In this document: in pieces, positions 23,375 through 31,865 of the stretch
Layout of the letters: the number at the start of each line of letters is the position of its first letter
Position numbering within the stretch: position 1 is the first letter of the stretch
Origin: Bacillota bacterium
GTDB lineage: Bacteria > Bacillota > Clostridia > Oscillospirales > Ruminococcaceae
NCBI GenBank assembly: GCA_023391005.1
Contig: JAEWBS010000057.1
Coordinates: 1-37,668, forward strand
Length of the DNA stretch: 37,668 bases
Reading direction: 5' to 3'
Notes under the pieces: generated by a model
Told to the model about the DNA's origin: nothing
Seen by the model: the letters and a program-made list of their open reading frames with translations, nothing else
Databases searched by the model: none
Position numbers and translations under genes: made by a program

Positions 23375-23605
23375 ATGGAGAACAAAAGCATCGACCTGAA
23401 TCAATCGGTGTACCAGCTGTGCACGCAATATCCTGAGCTGATCGCGTTGCTCGATGGCATGGGCTTTAAGGATATCACCAAGCCGGGCATGCTGTCCAGC
23501 GCGGGGCGGTTTATGACCATTCCTAAGGGCGCGGCATTTAAAAAGCTGGATTTGGACAAGATAAAGCAGCAACTGGCCGAGCATGGCTTCTCGGTCAACG
23601 AATAG
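23375..23605 (+). CDS. DUF1858 domain protein
   Basis: This 76-aa protein is a stand-alone DUF1858 domain (PF08984), a small helical fold also fused to or encoded beside ScdA/RIC-type iron-repair proteins and hybrid cluster proteins. Visible family features are the opening IDLNQSVYQLCTQYPEL (about 6-22) and LDGMGFKDITKPGM (about 26-39). Its start lies one base after the fprA stop, so it is translationally coupled. A function in NO stress is suggested only by the company it keeps. Confidence 0.85.
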   Translation: MENKSIDLNQSVYQLCTQYPELIALLDGMGFKDITKPGMLSSAGRFMTIPKGAAFKKLDLDKIKQQLAEHGFSVNE

Positions 23606-23616
23606 GAGGATGCGTT

Positions 23617-24819
23617 ATGAGTCAGGAAATTAACAACCGCGAATACCGCAAAAATGTGATTAAAGAGCTGCTGCGCAAGTTGCACGCGGGTCAGACCGTC
23701 GATGACGTCAAACAGGAATTTGACGCCGCCTTCTCGGGCGTTTCGGCCTCGGAGATTTCAGAGGCCGAACAGGCGCTGATTCTTGAGGGCGTGCCGGTAA
23801 CCGAGGTACAGCGCCTATGCGACGTTCATGCCGCTGTCTTTAAGGGCAGTATTGAGGAGATTCACGCGCAGGACGACGACACGCTGCCGCCCGGTCACCC
23901 CGCCCATACGCTCAAAGCAGAAAACCGCGCACTCGAGCGGCTGATTGCTCAGCGCATCCGCCCGGCATTTCAAGCGTTTTTGAGCCACGAAAAGTCGGCG
24001 GCCGAGCTCGCCGAAGAAATCGAGCCGCTCAAGCAGGTTGACCGGCATTACGTGCGCAAGGAAAACCTGTTCTTCCCCTATATGGAGCAATACGGCATCA
24101 CCGCGCCGCCCAAGGTCATGTGGGGCGTCGATGACGAAATACGCGCCTTGATCAAGGAGGCCTTCGCGCTGGCCCAATCCGGCGATATGGCGGTGGTCGA
24201 AAAGCTTGAGGAAGCGCTGACCCGCGTGGATGAAATGATCTTCAAGGAGGAGAACATCCTGCTGCCGATGCTGCTTGAGACACTGACGGCGCAGGAGTGG
24301 AAGAACATTGCGGATGAAAGCGATGAGCTCGGCTACTGCCTGATCGACGCGCCACCCACATGGCAGCCCGAGGCGGCAGCCGACGCGGTCACGCCGCCGA
24401 CAACGCCGGAGCGTGGCGACATTACGCTGCCCACCGGCTTTTTGTCGGTAACTGAGCTAACCCATCTGCTCAACACACTGCCGATCGATATCACCTTTGT
24501 TGGAAAGGATGATACGGTGCGCTATTTCTCGCAGGCCGCTGAACGCGTTTTCCCGCGAACCAAGGCCATCATCGGGCGAGAGGTCGCCAACTGCCACCCG
24601 CCCGCAAGCGTGCATATTGTTGAGGGCATTGTAGCGGACCTGAAATCGGGTAAAAAAGACCATGAGGATTTCTGGATCAAAATGGGCGGCAAATATATTT
24701 ATATCCGCTATTTCGCGGTGCGGGATGACAAGGGCGAGTATCTCGGCGTGCTTGAGGTCACGCAGGATATCGCGCCCATTCAGCAGATTGAGGGCGAGAA
24801 GCGGCTGGTATCCGAATAA
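23617..24819 (+). CDS. DUF438 - hemerythrin - PAS protein
   Basis: This 400-aa protein combines a DUF438 domain (about 10-80), a hemerythrin-like four-helix domain (about 85-225) and a C-terminal PAS domain (about 278-390). Likely iron ligands are His94, His97, His144, Glu149, Glu174 and Glu211/212 (GHPAH, DRHYVRKEN, MIFKEEN). The PAS domain carries a CHPP motif at Cys326, typical of this family. Together they suggest a sensor or carrier for O2/NO or iron. It has no output domain. AGGAGG before the ATG, 11 bp after DUF1858, makes it the third gene of the fprA operon. Confidence 0.88.
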   Translation: MSQEINNREYRKNVIKELLRKLHAGQTVDDVKQEFDAAFSGVSASEISEAEQALILEGVPVTEVQRLCDVHAAVFKGSIEEIHAQDDDTLPPGHPAHTLKAENRALERLIAQRIRPAFQAFLSHEKSAAELAEEIEPLKQVDRHYVRKENLFFPYMEQYGITAPPKVMWGVDDEIRALIKEAFALAQSGDMAVVEKLEEALTRVDEMIFKEENILLPMLLETLTAQEWKNIADESDELGYCLIDAPPTWQPEAAADAVTPPTTPERGDITLPTGFLSVTELTHLLNTLPIDITFVGKDDTVRYFSQAAERVFPRTKAIIGREVANCHPPASVHIVEGIVADLKSGKKDHEDFWIKMGGKYIYIRYFAVRDDKGEYLGVLEVTQDIAPIQQIEGEKRLVSE

Positions 24820-24856
24820 GCGCGCGGATGAAGTACCGCTGCAAATAGCATGACCT

Positions 24857-24890
24857 GCCCCCGGCGCACAACAGATGTGCCGGGGGCTTT
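24857..24890 (+). terminator. Intrinsic terminator of the fprA operon
   Basis: A GC-rich 11-bp stem with one wobble (GCCCCCGGCGC 24857-24867 with GTGCCGGGGGC 24877-24887) is followed by TTT, about 37 bp after the stop. Confidence 0.8.
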
Positions 24891-25002
24891 AGTCTGCCTG
24901 CCTATCCTATCCGTTCGCGCTCGACTAACAGCGGTGTGCCGTTTCTTTGATCATATGAAATTCTGTCATAATCACCGGCGCATACCCGAAGCCAACGTAA
25001 CA

Positions 25003-25048
25003 AAATATCCCCTAATGCAGTTTTGTTTTTCTGCATTAGGGGATATTT
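25003..25048 (-). terminator. Perfect 18-bp inverted repeat, probable terminator for fakA
   Basis: Arms 25003-25020 and 25031-25048 match perfectly (AAATATCCCCTAATGCAG) around a T-rich loop. On the minus strand the hairpin runs into TATTTTG, 125 bp beyond the fakA stop. The sequence 25049-25172 between them shows no gene. Confidence 0.65.
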
Positions 25049-25172
25049 AATAAAACATAAGAATTTAGGGTGCGGCGCTTTTAATACCGTGAGTGCAGCG
25101 CAACGCCCTCAAAAGATCGTGAACGAAGAGGGCCCTCTGCCCTATCGCCTTCTTGGCGCGTTATCCGCAGGA

Positions 25173-26873
25173 TTATTCGGCGGAAATGATGAAGTAATAA
25201 ACCGGCTGCCCGCCATTGACGAGCGTAACCTCAACATCGCCGTATTTAGCTTGAATGCTCTCCTGAATCTGCTTAGCCTGCTCCTCGGTGGCGTCGGCGC
25301 CGTAAATAATCGTGACAAAGGCGCAATCAGGCTGTTTTTTAATCAGCGATTTTGCCAGCTTGCCGGCGGCCTTGATTAAATCTTTTTCGACAAAAGCCAG
25401 CTTACCGTTTTCGAGCGCGAGAATCTCGCCCTCTTTGATTTTATGCCCGTCAAAATCGCTGTCACGCGCTGCAAAGGTAATTTGGCCGGTGCCGACCCGC
25501 TCGGCGGTTTTACTCATCTCGATGTAATTGCTCTCGCTGTCGCTGCCCGGGTCGAAGGCCAGCATGGCCGAAAGGCCCTGCGGCACCGTCTTGGTTTGCA
25601 GCACCATGACGTGCCGGTCGGCCAGCTTGATGGCCTGCTCGGCCGCCATAATGATATTTTTATTGTTCGGCAGCACAAACACCGTTTTGGCCGGTGTTGC
25701 GTGGATAGCCGAGAGAATATCGTCGGTCGAAGGGTTCATGGTCTGCCCGCCGGACACAACATTGTCCGCGCCAAGGTCTAAGAACAGCTGACGCACGCCG
25801 TCGCCCGCCGCCACCGACACAAAGCCGAAGTCGCGCTGCGGGTCAACCGGCTGGTACTGGAACGCCCCGCCCGATTTCTGCGCCTCGGCCTGAGCGGTTT
25901 TCTGCGCGTTTGAGACGCCGGTGGCAAACTGCTCGCGCATGTTCTCAATTTTCAGGTTGGTCAGCATGCCGAAGATCAGCGCCTCTTCAAGCGCCTTGCC
26001 CGGATGATCGGTGTGCAGATGCACCTTGATGATCTCGTCATCCTCAACGACGACGACGCAGTCGCCGATCGTCTCAAGAAACGCGCGCAGCGCCAGCGCG
26101 GTCGGCTCAGGGCCTTTGCGCAGAACGATAAACTCGGTGCAGTAGGTAAATGTAATCTCACCCTCAAAGCCGTGCTCATCCTTGAAGAAGGAGCTGCTGT
26201 CCGATGCGGGCGCGGCGGTGCGGGCGGTATCGCCATCCAGCGGGATGATCACACCGCTTTTGATGACCGACTGCATGCCCTCGAGCACGACGAGAAAGCC
26301 TTTGCCGCCCGCGTCGACCACACCGGCCTTTTTAAGTACCGGCAGCATATCGGGGGTTTTGTCGAGCATCTGCGACGCCGACTCGGTGATCTTATCCCAA
26401 AGCGCCGCCACATCCTCGCCGACACCGGCGGCCGCCTCGCGGGCCGTTTCGGCAGCGGCGCGCGACACGGTGAGAATCGTGCCCTCGGTCGGCTTCATAA
26501 CGGCCTTATAGGCCGCCTCGACGCCCAGCGTCAGCGCGTTGGCAATGTCGTCGGCCGCGGCGGACTTTTTGCCCGCGAGTCCCTTGGAAAATCCGCGGAA
26601 CAACAGCGACAAAATGACGCCCGAATTGCCGCGCGCGCCACGCAACAGCGCCGACGCCGCGGTTTTTGAAACCTCGTCGACGGTGGCGTTGTCGTCAAGC
26701 CGCTCAAGCTCGCGCTTGGCCGCGGAGATGGTCATCGACATGTTCGTGCCGGTATCGCCGTCCGGCACCGGGAACACGTTTAACGCATCCACCTGCTGAC
26801 GGTTATTTGCAATGTGATTAGCGCCTGAAATAATCGCATCTCGAAGCACTTTACCCTGTATCAAACGATTCAC
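25173..26873 (-). CDS. DAK2-domain fatty acid kinase-like protein (FakA/YloV)
   Basis: This resembles FakA/YloV, which phosphorylates fatty acids bound to FakB proteins so they can enter phospholipid synthesis. The N-terminal DAK2 kinase domain (about 1-205) has the family signature VDALNVFPVPDGDTGTNM (about 28-45) and LLRGARGNSGVILS. A middle domain (about 230-320) and a C-terminal DegV-like domain (about 335-566) follow. At 566 aa it is normal length. The annotated GTG 26873 is very close to its AGGGAG; TTG three codons later has better spacing, so the start is uncertain by 3 residues. It lies 21 bp after the Asp23-like gene, the common yloU-yloV order. Confidence 0.92.
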   Translation of the reverse strand: MNRLIQGKVLRDAIISGANHIANNRQQVDALNVFPVPDGDTGTNMSMTISAAKRELERLDDNATVDEVSKTAASALLRGARGNSGVILSLLFRGFSKGLAGKKSAAADDIANALTLGVEAAYKAVMKPTEGTILTVSRAAAETAREAAAGVGEDVAALWDKITESASQMLDKTPDMLPVLKKAGVVDAGGKGFLVVLEGMQSVIKSGVIIPLDGDTARTAAPASDSSSFFKDEHGFEGEITFTYCTEFIVLRKGPEPTALALRAFLETIGDCVVVVEDDEIIKVHLHTDHPGKALEEALIFGMLTNLKIENMREQFATGVSNAQKTAQAEAQKSGGAFQYQPVDPQRDFGFVSVAAGDGVRQLFLDLGADNVVSGGQTMNPSTDDILSAIHATPAKTVFVLPNNKNIIMAAEQAIKLADRHVMVLQTKTVPQGLSAMLAFDPGSDSESNYIEMSKTAERVGTGQITFAARDSDFDGHKIKEGEILALENGKLAFVEKDLIKAAGKLAKSLIKKQPDCAFVTIIYGADATEEQAKQIQESIQAKYGDVEVTLVNGGQPVYYFIISAE

Positions 26874-26894
26874 TCTCCCTAATTTACGCGCTTT

Positions 26895-27245
26895 TTATTC
26901 GCATTTCATCGCGTCGACAAAGACGTTGACGCGGGTCACCTTAAAGCCTGTGGTCTCCTCAACGGCATAGCGCACCTCCGATACGATGCTGCGCACGACC
27001 GCCGCGATATTCACACCATAGGCAACCTCGATATGCAGATCGATAATCAGGGCGCCGTCCTTGGCGCTGACCTGCACACCCTTATCGGGCAGCTCGGCGC
27101 CGGTCATCTGCCGCAGGCCCTGCGACGCGCCTGAGGCCACCATGCCAGATACGCCAAAGCAGCTTGAGGCGGCGTGGCTGACCAGCTCGGCGAAAAAGTT
27201 GCTGGTAATTTCAATCGTTCCCAATCTATTTTCTACTCGGATCAT
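26895..27245 (-). CDS. Asp23/Gls24 family envelope stress protein (YloU-like)
   Basis: This 116-aa protein belongs to the Asp23/Gls24 family (PF03780). Features are GTIEITSNFFAELVSHAA (about 9-26), GVSGM, IIDLHIEVAYGVNI (about 67-80) and VNVFVDAM at the end. Members sit at the membrane or in the cytoplasm and are linked to envelope stress, but the mechanism is unclear. GGGAGG upstream supports the ATG. It is directly before fakA and about 130 bp after ymdB, so it may head a two-gene unit. Confidence 0.92.
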   Translation of the reverse strand: MIRVENRLGTIEITSNFFAELVSHAASSCFGVSGMVASGASQGLRQMTGAELPDKGVQVSAKDGALIIDLHIEVAYGVNIAAVVRSIVSEVRYAVEETTGFKVTRVNVFVDAMKCE

Positions 27246-27372
27246 CTGCGATTCCTCCCTTTTATATAAAATGTATTCTAATAATAAGCATTGTGCATAA
27301 CGGACGATTCAATTCTTTATTATAAAAAATGTCTTTGGACGTTGCAAGAAACAGAATGTTAATTTTATCCGC

Positions 27373-28149
27373 CTATGCATTATAGGTGCGGTTGATGCGC
27401 TCGATGGCCTTTGCTTTGCCGCTTTTCTCATCCAACTCGACGGCGACGCCGCAGATCATCTGCTCGCCGTCGGGGTTTTCAAACCGGGTGGGCATCGCGG
27501 TACGAAAACGCGCGATCACCTGCTCAGGCCGCACACCCAACACCGACTGCTTGGGCCCGCACATGCCCAGATCGGTGATATAGCCGGTACCATTGGGTAG
27601 AATCTGCTCGTCGGCGGTCTGCACATGGGTGTGCGTGCCGGCAAACAGCGAGATGCGCCCATCGAGATAAAAGCCCATTGCACGCTTTTCAGAGGTGGTT
27701 TCGGCATGAAAATCGAGAATAATATTCGGCGTATCGAGCGTCTTTAAAATGGCGTCGATGGTGTCAAACGGGTTTGCCAGCGGCTCCATGCCCGCCGTCC
27801 CCATCAGGTTAACCACCGCGACGCGGCAGCGCAGCATATCGAGCACGTAAACGCCGGTTCCGGGCGTCTCAGGCGAGAAGTTGGCCGGGCGGATAACCCC
27901 CTCGCGCCTATCAAGCAGCTCGTAGATCTCGCGCCGGCGAAAGACATGGTTGCCGGTTGTGATCACATCCGCGCCGGAATCAAACAGATGCTTGGCGCTT
28001 GCCGGCAGAATGCCGTTGCCCTGCGCGGAATTTTCACCGTTTATAATCACAATATCCGCAGCGTAATGTCTTTTTAGGCCCGGCAGCTGTGCGCGGACCG
28101 CCTCACAACCGCCCTGCCCAACCACGTCGCCAAGCATCAGGATATTCAT
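27373..28149 (-). CDS. YmdB-family metallophosphoesterase (2',3'-cyclic nucleotide phosphodiesterase)
   Basis: This is the YmdB/TIGR00282 family. The B. subtilis protein hydrolyses 2',3'-cyclic nucleotides and influences biofilm and sporulation decisions. The 258-aa protein has metal ligands Asp8 (GDVVG), Glu39-Asn40 (NGEN), Asn67-His68 (GNH), and histidines in DFHAE and GTHTHVQT. ATG 28149 is chosen because MNILMLGDVVG is the family start and GGAGG lies 10 nt upstream; the frame extends to 28257 without support. It follows the pseudouridine synthase gene by about 195 bp. Confidence 0.93.
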   Translation of the reverse strand: MNILMLGDVVGQGGCEAVRAQLPGLKRHYAADIVIINGENSAQGNGILPASAKHLFDSGADVITTGNHVFRRREIYELLDRREGVIRPANFSPETPGTGVYVLDMLRCRVAVVNLMGTAGMEPLANPFDTIDAILKTLDTPNIILDFHAETTSEKRAMGFYLDGRISLFAGTHTHVQTADEQILPNGTGYITDLGMCGPKQSVLGVRPEQVIARFRTAMPTRFENPDGEQMICGVAVELDEKSGKAKAIERINRTYNA

Positions 28150-28343
28150 AAAACCATAACCTCCAAAGTTATACCGATATGCCGGTAGGCCACTAAATAT
28201 GTCTTTACATTGAACAGACCGCCAAACGGTTTTCATCTCGCAAAAAGCGTCTGCCAATAGCCTTTAACGTCCGGCTGGGCCCGACGAAAGGCCAATTGGC
28301 CGGCGCGCATGCTGCGAGCGCCGCGCACCCTGCCAGCCTTGTA

Positions 28344-29303
28344 CTATTTGCCCGCCGTGCGGGCTGCGTCAGGCGAGATTGAGTGCTCGAGCAGTCGCAC
28401 CGCTTGCAGCGCACCTTCGAGCTGCTCGGGAGAAAAATGCTTTGTCAATACCGCCTTTATATCGGTCGGCAGCTCGGCTAAAACGCTGATCTTCTCACCG
28501 GAAAGCGGATGGGACAGTGTCATGACGAAGCAATGCAGCGCGTGGCGCCCGAGCACGGCGCAGTCGCCGCTATAAAGCGCGTCGCCTGCCAGCGGACAGC
28601 CGAGATGCGCCATATGCACCCGAATCTGATGGGTACGGCCCGTCTCAAGCCAAAGCGCCAGCAACGAAAGCGCGCTACTCTCAAGCAGTACTTTATAGTG
28701 CGTCACTGCATTCTGCCCATCGGCGCGCACGCAACGGCGCTGACTGCCCTCAGCCTCGCGGCAGATCGGTGCGTCAACCGTTCCCTGCGGCTGGGGCAGT
28801 CTGCCGGTAGTCAGCGCAAGATAAATTTTGACGGGCTTCCCCTCGCCAAATAAGCGGTAGGCGGCGTGCGCGTGCTTGGCACAAAGCACCGCCCCCGAGG
28901 TGTTGCGGTCCAACCGGCCCACCGGGCGAAAATAAAGCCCCTGCGTGTCGGGGAGCGCCGCAAATACATTTGCCAGCGTGTCGTAGGGGTGTCCCTTTGA
29001 GGGGTGGCACGGCATACCCGCCGGCTTATTGAAAATGATCAGATCGCCGTCGGCGTAAAGCGTCTGCGCCGTCGCGGCGCTGGGCGGATAGCTGCGCTGC
29101 GCCGCGTCGATGATCACCCGGACAAGCGCCCCCGCACGCAGCGGGTCGACGGTGCGGATGTGGCCGCCATCCATCGTCAGGCCGCCTTCAAGGTTTTTCG
29201 CCCGTTTGATCGTTGTCCCCGAAAAGTGGTGCGCCACGCGCAAAAAAGCGTCAAGCTTTTTACCATCCCATTCATCGGGTACTATAAATTCCAGTGTCGC
29301 CAA
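28344..29303 (-). CDS. RluA-family pseudouridine synthase
   Basis: This 319-aa enzyme converts specific uridines in rRNA or tRNA to pseudouridine. It has an N-terminal S4-like region (about 8-75) and the RluA catalytic domain (about 80-280) with the catalytic aspartate Asp132 in GRLDRNTSG. ETGRTHQIRVHMAHLGCPLAGD is the second signature. GGAG lies 7 nt before a TTG at 29303, giving a protein that starts LATLEFIVPDEWDG, so I prefer that to an upstream ATG at 29330. The target site is unknown. Confidence 0.9.
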   Translation of the reverse strand: MATLEFIVPDEWDGKKLDAFLRVAHHFSGTTIKRAKNLEGGLTMDGGHIRTVDPLRAGALVRVIIDAAQRSYPPSAATAQTLYADGDLIIFNKPAGMPCHPSKGHPYDTLANVFAALPDTQGLYFRPVGRLDRNTSGAVLCAKHAHAAYRLFGEGKPVKIYLALTTGRLPQPQGTVDAPICREAEGSQRRCVRADGQNAVTHYKVLLESSALSLLALWLETGRTHQIRVHMAHLGCPLAGDALYSGDCAVLGRHALHCFVMTLSHPLSGEKISVLAELPTDIKAVLTKHFSPEQLEGALQAVRLLEHSISPDAARTAGK

Positions 29304-29387
29304 TGGCTTTCTCCATTTCAGAAAAATCAATTCAGGCAGCGCGTCTGACTGCTAACGCCGTCCTTTTAAAACATCGGTTATGTGCAT

Positions 29388-29416
29388 ATTGTACCACAAA
29401 CGGCAGGCTTTAACAA
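29388..29416 (-). promoter_or_regulatory. Promoter of the pseudouridine synthase gene
   Basis: Minus-strand TTGTTA (29411-29416) and TACAAT (29388-29393) are 17 bp apart. Confidence 0.65.
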
Positions 29417-29484
29417 CACAGCTTGCTAAAGGTGCGCTATTATTACGTAGAATGATATATCACTTTTCAAGATAGTGTCACTCA

Positions 29485-29617
29485 TGCTATAATAACTATA
29501 AAATAGTCGGAATGTCTGTGTATTTATTCCTAAAAATGGCGGCACACACCGTCATGCGCGGGTATCATAACCGATTTGTGGTTTATTATACCATAAATCT
29601 CAGATTTGTGATATAAT
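29485..29617 (+). promoter_or_regulatory. Two extended -10 promoters before the CLC transporter gene
   Basis: TGC-TATAAT (29485-29493) and TGA-TATAAT (29609-29617) are both extended -10 elements without strong -35 boxes. The second would start about 75 nt before the ATG. The remaining bases between 29.30 and 29.70 kb hold the opposing promoter and no gene. A fluoride riboswitch was sought and not found. Confidence 0.55.
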
Positions 29618-29700
29618 AAAGCAAATGCGCGCAGATATCCGGCCGATGCTGAAAATTCAGGGCGTCTCGCCCGTGTCATCGCCAAAAGGAGCGCTGCCGC

Positions 29701-30960
29701 ATGGAACATTTCATCCCCCAAAAACCATTGCCCCGTACAGGCTATTATCTGTACATGTTTTGCCGTTTTACCGTCGTTTCTGTTATCGTCGGTCTCGTTG
29801 TGGGCGCGGTGACAACGGTATTCGGTCATCTGCTGTTGCTCGTCACCGACTTTAGAATCGCGAGGCCTGAAATCCTTTGGTTGCTGCCCTTCTCAGGTCT
29901 GTTCATTGTGTTTTTCTATCACATCACCGATACAAGAGCCCCGCGCGGCACCAATTTGGTCATTGAGGCGGTGCGCTCTGAAGATCGAATTCCCTCAAAG
30001 ATGGCCCCGCTGATCTTCGTCTCTACCGTTGTGACCCATCTTTTCGGCGGTTCCTCCGGGCGCGAGGGGGCCGCGCTGCAGCTTGGCGGCAGTCTCGGCC
30101 AACTGATCGGCGAAATCTTTAAAACGCGCGAAAGTAAAAAGCATATTCTGGTCATGTGCGGTATGAGCGCCGCCTTTTCGGCACTGTTCGGTACGCCTGT
30201 GGCCGCCACCGTTTTCGCGCTTGAGCTGTCTAATATCGGCATCATGTGCTATTCGGCGCTGGTACCATGTACCGTCGCTGCGATCATCGCGTTCTCGATC
30301 GCGCAATATAGCGGACTGCCCGCCGAGCGCTTTCACATCGACGAAATTCCCTTTACCCCCGCCGTCACGACCGGCGTCATTATTCTGGGGGTACTTTGTG
30401 CGGGCTTGAGTATTCTGTTCTGCCTGACGTTAAAGCGCACCGCCTGTCTGGCGCGGCGGTTTATACCCAATCCGTACCTGCGCATCTTCACGGGCGGCGC
30501 GCTGGTCGTCGCGATGACCCATCTGTTTAACACGCGCGATTATCTGGGAGCCGGCATCGATATCATTGAAGAAGCGCTGCAAGGCTCGGTCGCGCCCGAA
30601 GCCTTTATTCTAAAGCTGATTTTTACCGCTGTGACGCTAAGCTTCGGCTTTAAGGGCGGCGAGATTATTCCCACGCTCTTTGTAGGCGCCACCTTTGGCT
30701 GCACCGTGTCAGGTCTGTTGGGGCTGGAGCCGCACGCGGCGGCGGCCATCGGCATGATCGCGATGTTCTGTGGCGTGACCAACAGCCCGCTCACGGCGCT
30801 GCTGCTGGCCTGCGAGGTGTTCGGCTTTGTTTCTCCCGCCATGTTCCTGCTGGCCGTATCGGTCAGCTATATGCTGTCGGGCTACTACAGCCTTTACAGC
30901 TCGCAAAAAATCGTCCACTCAAAAACACATCCGGTGGTTATTAACCGCACAGCGCATTGA
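29701..30960 (+). CDS. CLC-family anion transporter, resembling the fluoride CLC-F clade
   Basis: CLC proteins move chloride or fluoride, usually against protons. This 419-aa membrane protein has about ten hydrophobic segments. It carries the CLC signature GGSSGREGAALQLGGS (about 115-130) with the gating glutamate in GREG, and the second signature GFKGGEIIPTLFVGA (about 319-333). The stretch TNLVIEAV...IPSKMAPLIFVSTVVTHLFGG resembles the bacterial fluoride-exporting CLC-F group as I remember it, where GREG is followed by T or A rather than P. AAGGAG lies 9 nt before the ATG. Clade assignment is moderate; CLC family is firm. Confidence 0.88.
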   Translation: MEHFIPQKPLPRTGYYLYMFCRFTVVSVIVGLVVGAVTTVFGHLLLLVTDFRIARPEILWLLPFSGLFIVFFYHITDTRAPRGTNLVIEAVRSEDRIPSKMAPLIFVSTVVTHLFGGSSGREGAALQLGGSLGQLIGEIFKTRESKKHILVMCGMSAAFSALFGTPVAATVFALELSNIGIMCYSALVPCTVAAIIAFSIAQYSGLPAERFHIDEIPFTPAVTTGVIILGVLCAGLSILFCLTLKRTACLARRFIPNPYLRIFTGGALVVAMTHLFNTRDYLGAGIDIIEEALQGSVAPEAFILKLIFTAVTLSFGFKGGEIIPTLFVGATFGCTVSGLLGLEPHAAAAIGMIAMFCGVTNSPLTALLLACEVFGFVSPAMFLLAVSVSYMLSGYYSLYSSQKIVHSKTHPVVINRTAH

Positions 30961-30994
30961 TATTGCTTCTCAATAAAAGGCCTTTATGAGGAGT

Positions 30995-31020
30995 AACCCG
31001 GTTATGCCATACCGGTTTTT
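30995..31020 (+). terminator. Intrinsic terminator after the CLC gene
   Basis: A short stem AACCCGGT/ACCGGTT (30995-31002 with 31011-31017, one bulge) is followed by a T-run, about 35 bp after the stop. Confidence 0.7.
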
Positions 31021-31044
31021 ATTAGGTAAATTTTTTGTTTAAAA

Positions 31045-31080
31045 AAATTCTGTTTTGCAATCTTTAGACAGAATCTAGTA
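31045..31080 (+). promoter_or_regulatory. Possible promoter for the plsC-CAP-YibE/F genes
   Basis: TTGCAA (about 31056) and TATAAG (about 31080) are roughly 18 bp apart, and an ATTCTGT/ACAGAAT dyad overlaps the spacer. Distances were judged by eye, so this is tentative. Confidence 0.4.
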
Positions 31081-31111
31081 TAAGGCAATTGCTGAAAGGG
31101 ATGTCTGACCG

Positions 31112-31858
31112 ATGCATACCGTTGTCTGGTTCGCGTATTTCTGGCTTTATCTGATAGGGGTTTATCCGTTGCTCAAACGGGCGCAGCGCCTGCGGCAAAA
31201 GGGCGAAACAGCGCGCCACGACGCCGTGACCTTTTCGGTCATACATAACTGGGCCCGCCGACTGCTCAGGGCCGCCGGTGCCAAGATTACGGTGCGGGGG
31301 CTTGAGAACCTGCCCCCCGACCATGTGCCCGCCGTCTATGTCGGAAACCATCAGGGCTATTTCGATATTCCGCTTGTGCTGGGCTATCTGGGTGGCGCGA
31401 AGGGGCTGGTCGCGAAAAAGGAGATTCAAAAGCTGCCGCTGGTACGCACATGGATGCTGGAATTAGGCTGCGTTTTCATCGACCGGGACAACCCCCGCGC
31501 GTCGATGAACGCTCTGAATCAGGCTGCCGAGCGCGTGCAGGCCGGTTACCCGATGGTCGTTTTTCCGGAGGGTACCCGCAGCAAAACCGGCGAAATGGCC
31601 GAGTTTAAAGCGGGCGCTTTTAAAATAGCCCAGAAAAACAACGCCCCCGTCGTGCCATTTTTTATTGAGGGCACCGGGCAGCTCTTGGAGCGCAACGGCT
31701 TTCGCATCAAGCCTGCGGCGGTGACCATCACCGTTCTGCCGATGATTGATACCGCCGGCTATGCCCGTGAGGATTGGAAGGCCCTGCCCGCCCTCGCGGA
31801 AAGTCATGTGCGTCAGGCGTTAGACCGGCATAGAACACAGTCCGCCTTGGAGGAGTGA
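31112..31858 (+). CDS. Lysophospholipid acyltransferase (1-acyl-glycerol-3-phosphate acyltransferase, PlsC-like)
   Basis: This 248-aa membrane-associated enzyme transfers an acyl chain to lysophosphatidic acid in phospholipid synthesis. The catalytic NHQGYFD motif (His80, Asp85) and substrate motif FPEGTRS (151-157) are intact, and VPFFIEGTG (about 177-185) is the fourth block. A hydrophobic N-terminal segment (about 5-20) anchors it. A GAAAGGG tract lies about 11 nt before the ATG. The next gene starts 7 bp after its stop, so an operon is likely. Confidence 0.92.
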   Translation: MHTVVWFAYFWLYLIGVYPLLKRAQRLRQKGETARHDAVTFSVIHNWARRLLRAAGAKITVRGLENLPPDHVPAVYVGNHQGYFDIPLVLGYLGGAKGLVAKKEIQKLPLVRTWMLELGCVFIDRDNPRASMNALNQAAERVQAGYPMVVFPEGTRSKTGEMAEFKAGAFKIAQKNNAPVVPFFIEGTGQLLERNGFRIKPAAVTITVLPMIDTAGYAREDWKALPALAESHVRQALDRHRTQSALEE

Positions 31859-31865
31859 TAAAAAT

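Noticed and set aside
29581..29700. Fluoride riboswitch upstream of the CLC gene
   Set aside because: GGCCGATGCTG looked suggestive, but the conserved downstream AAAC and CTGATG parts and the pseudoknot partners are missing.
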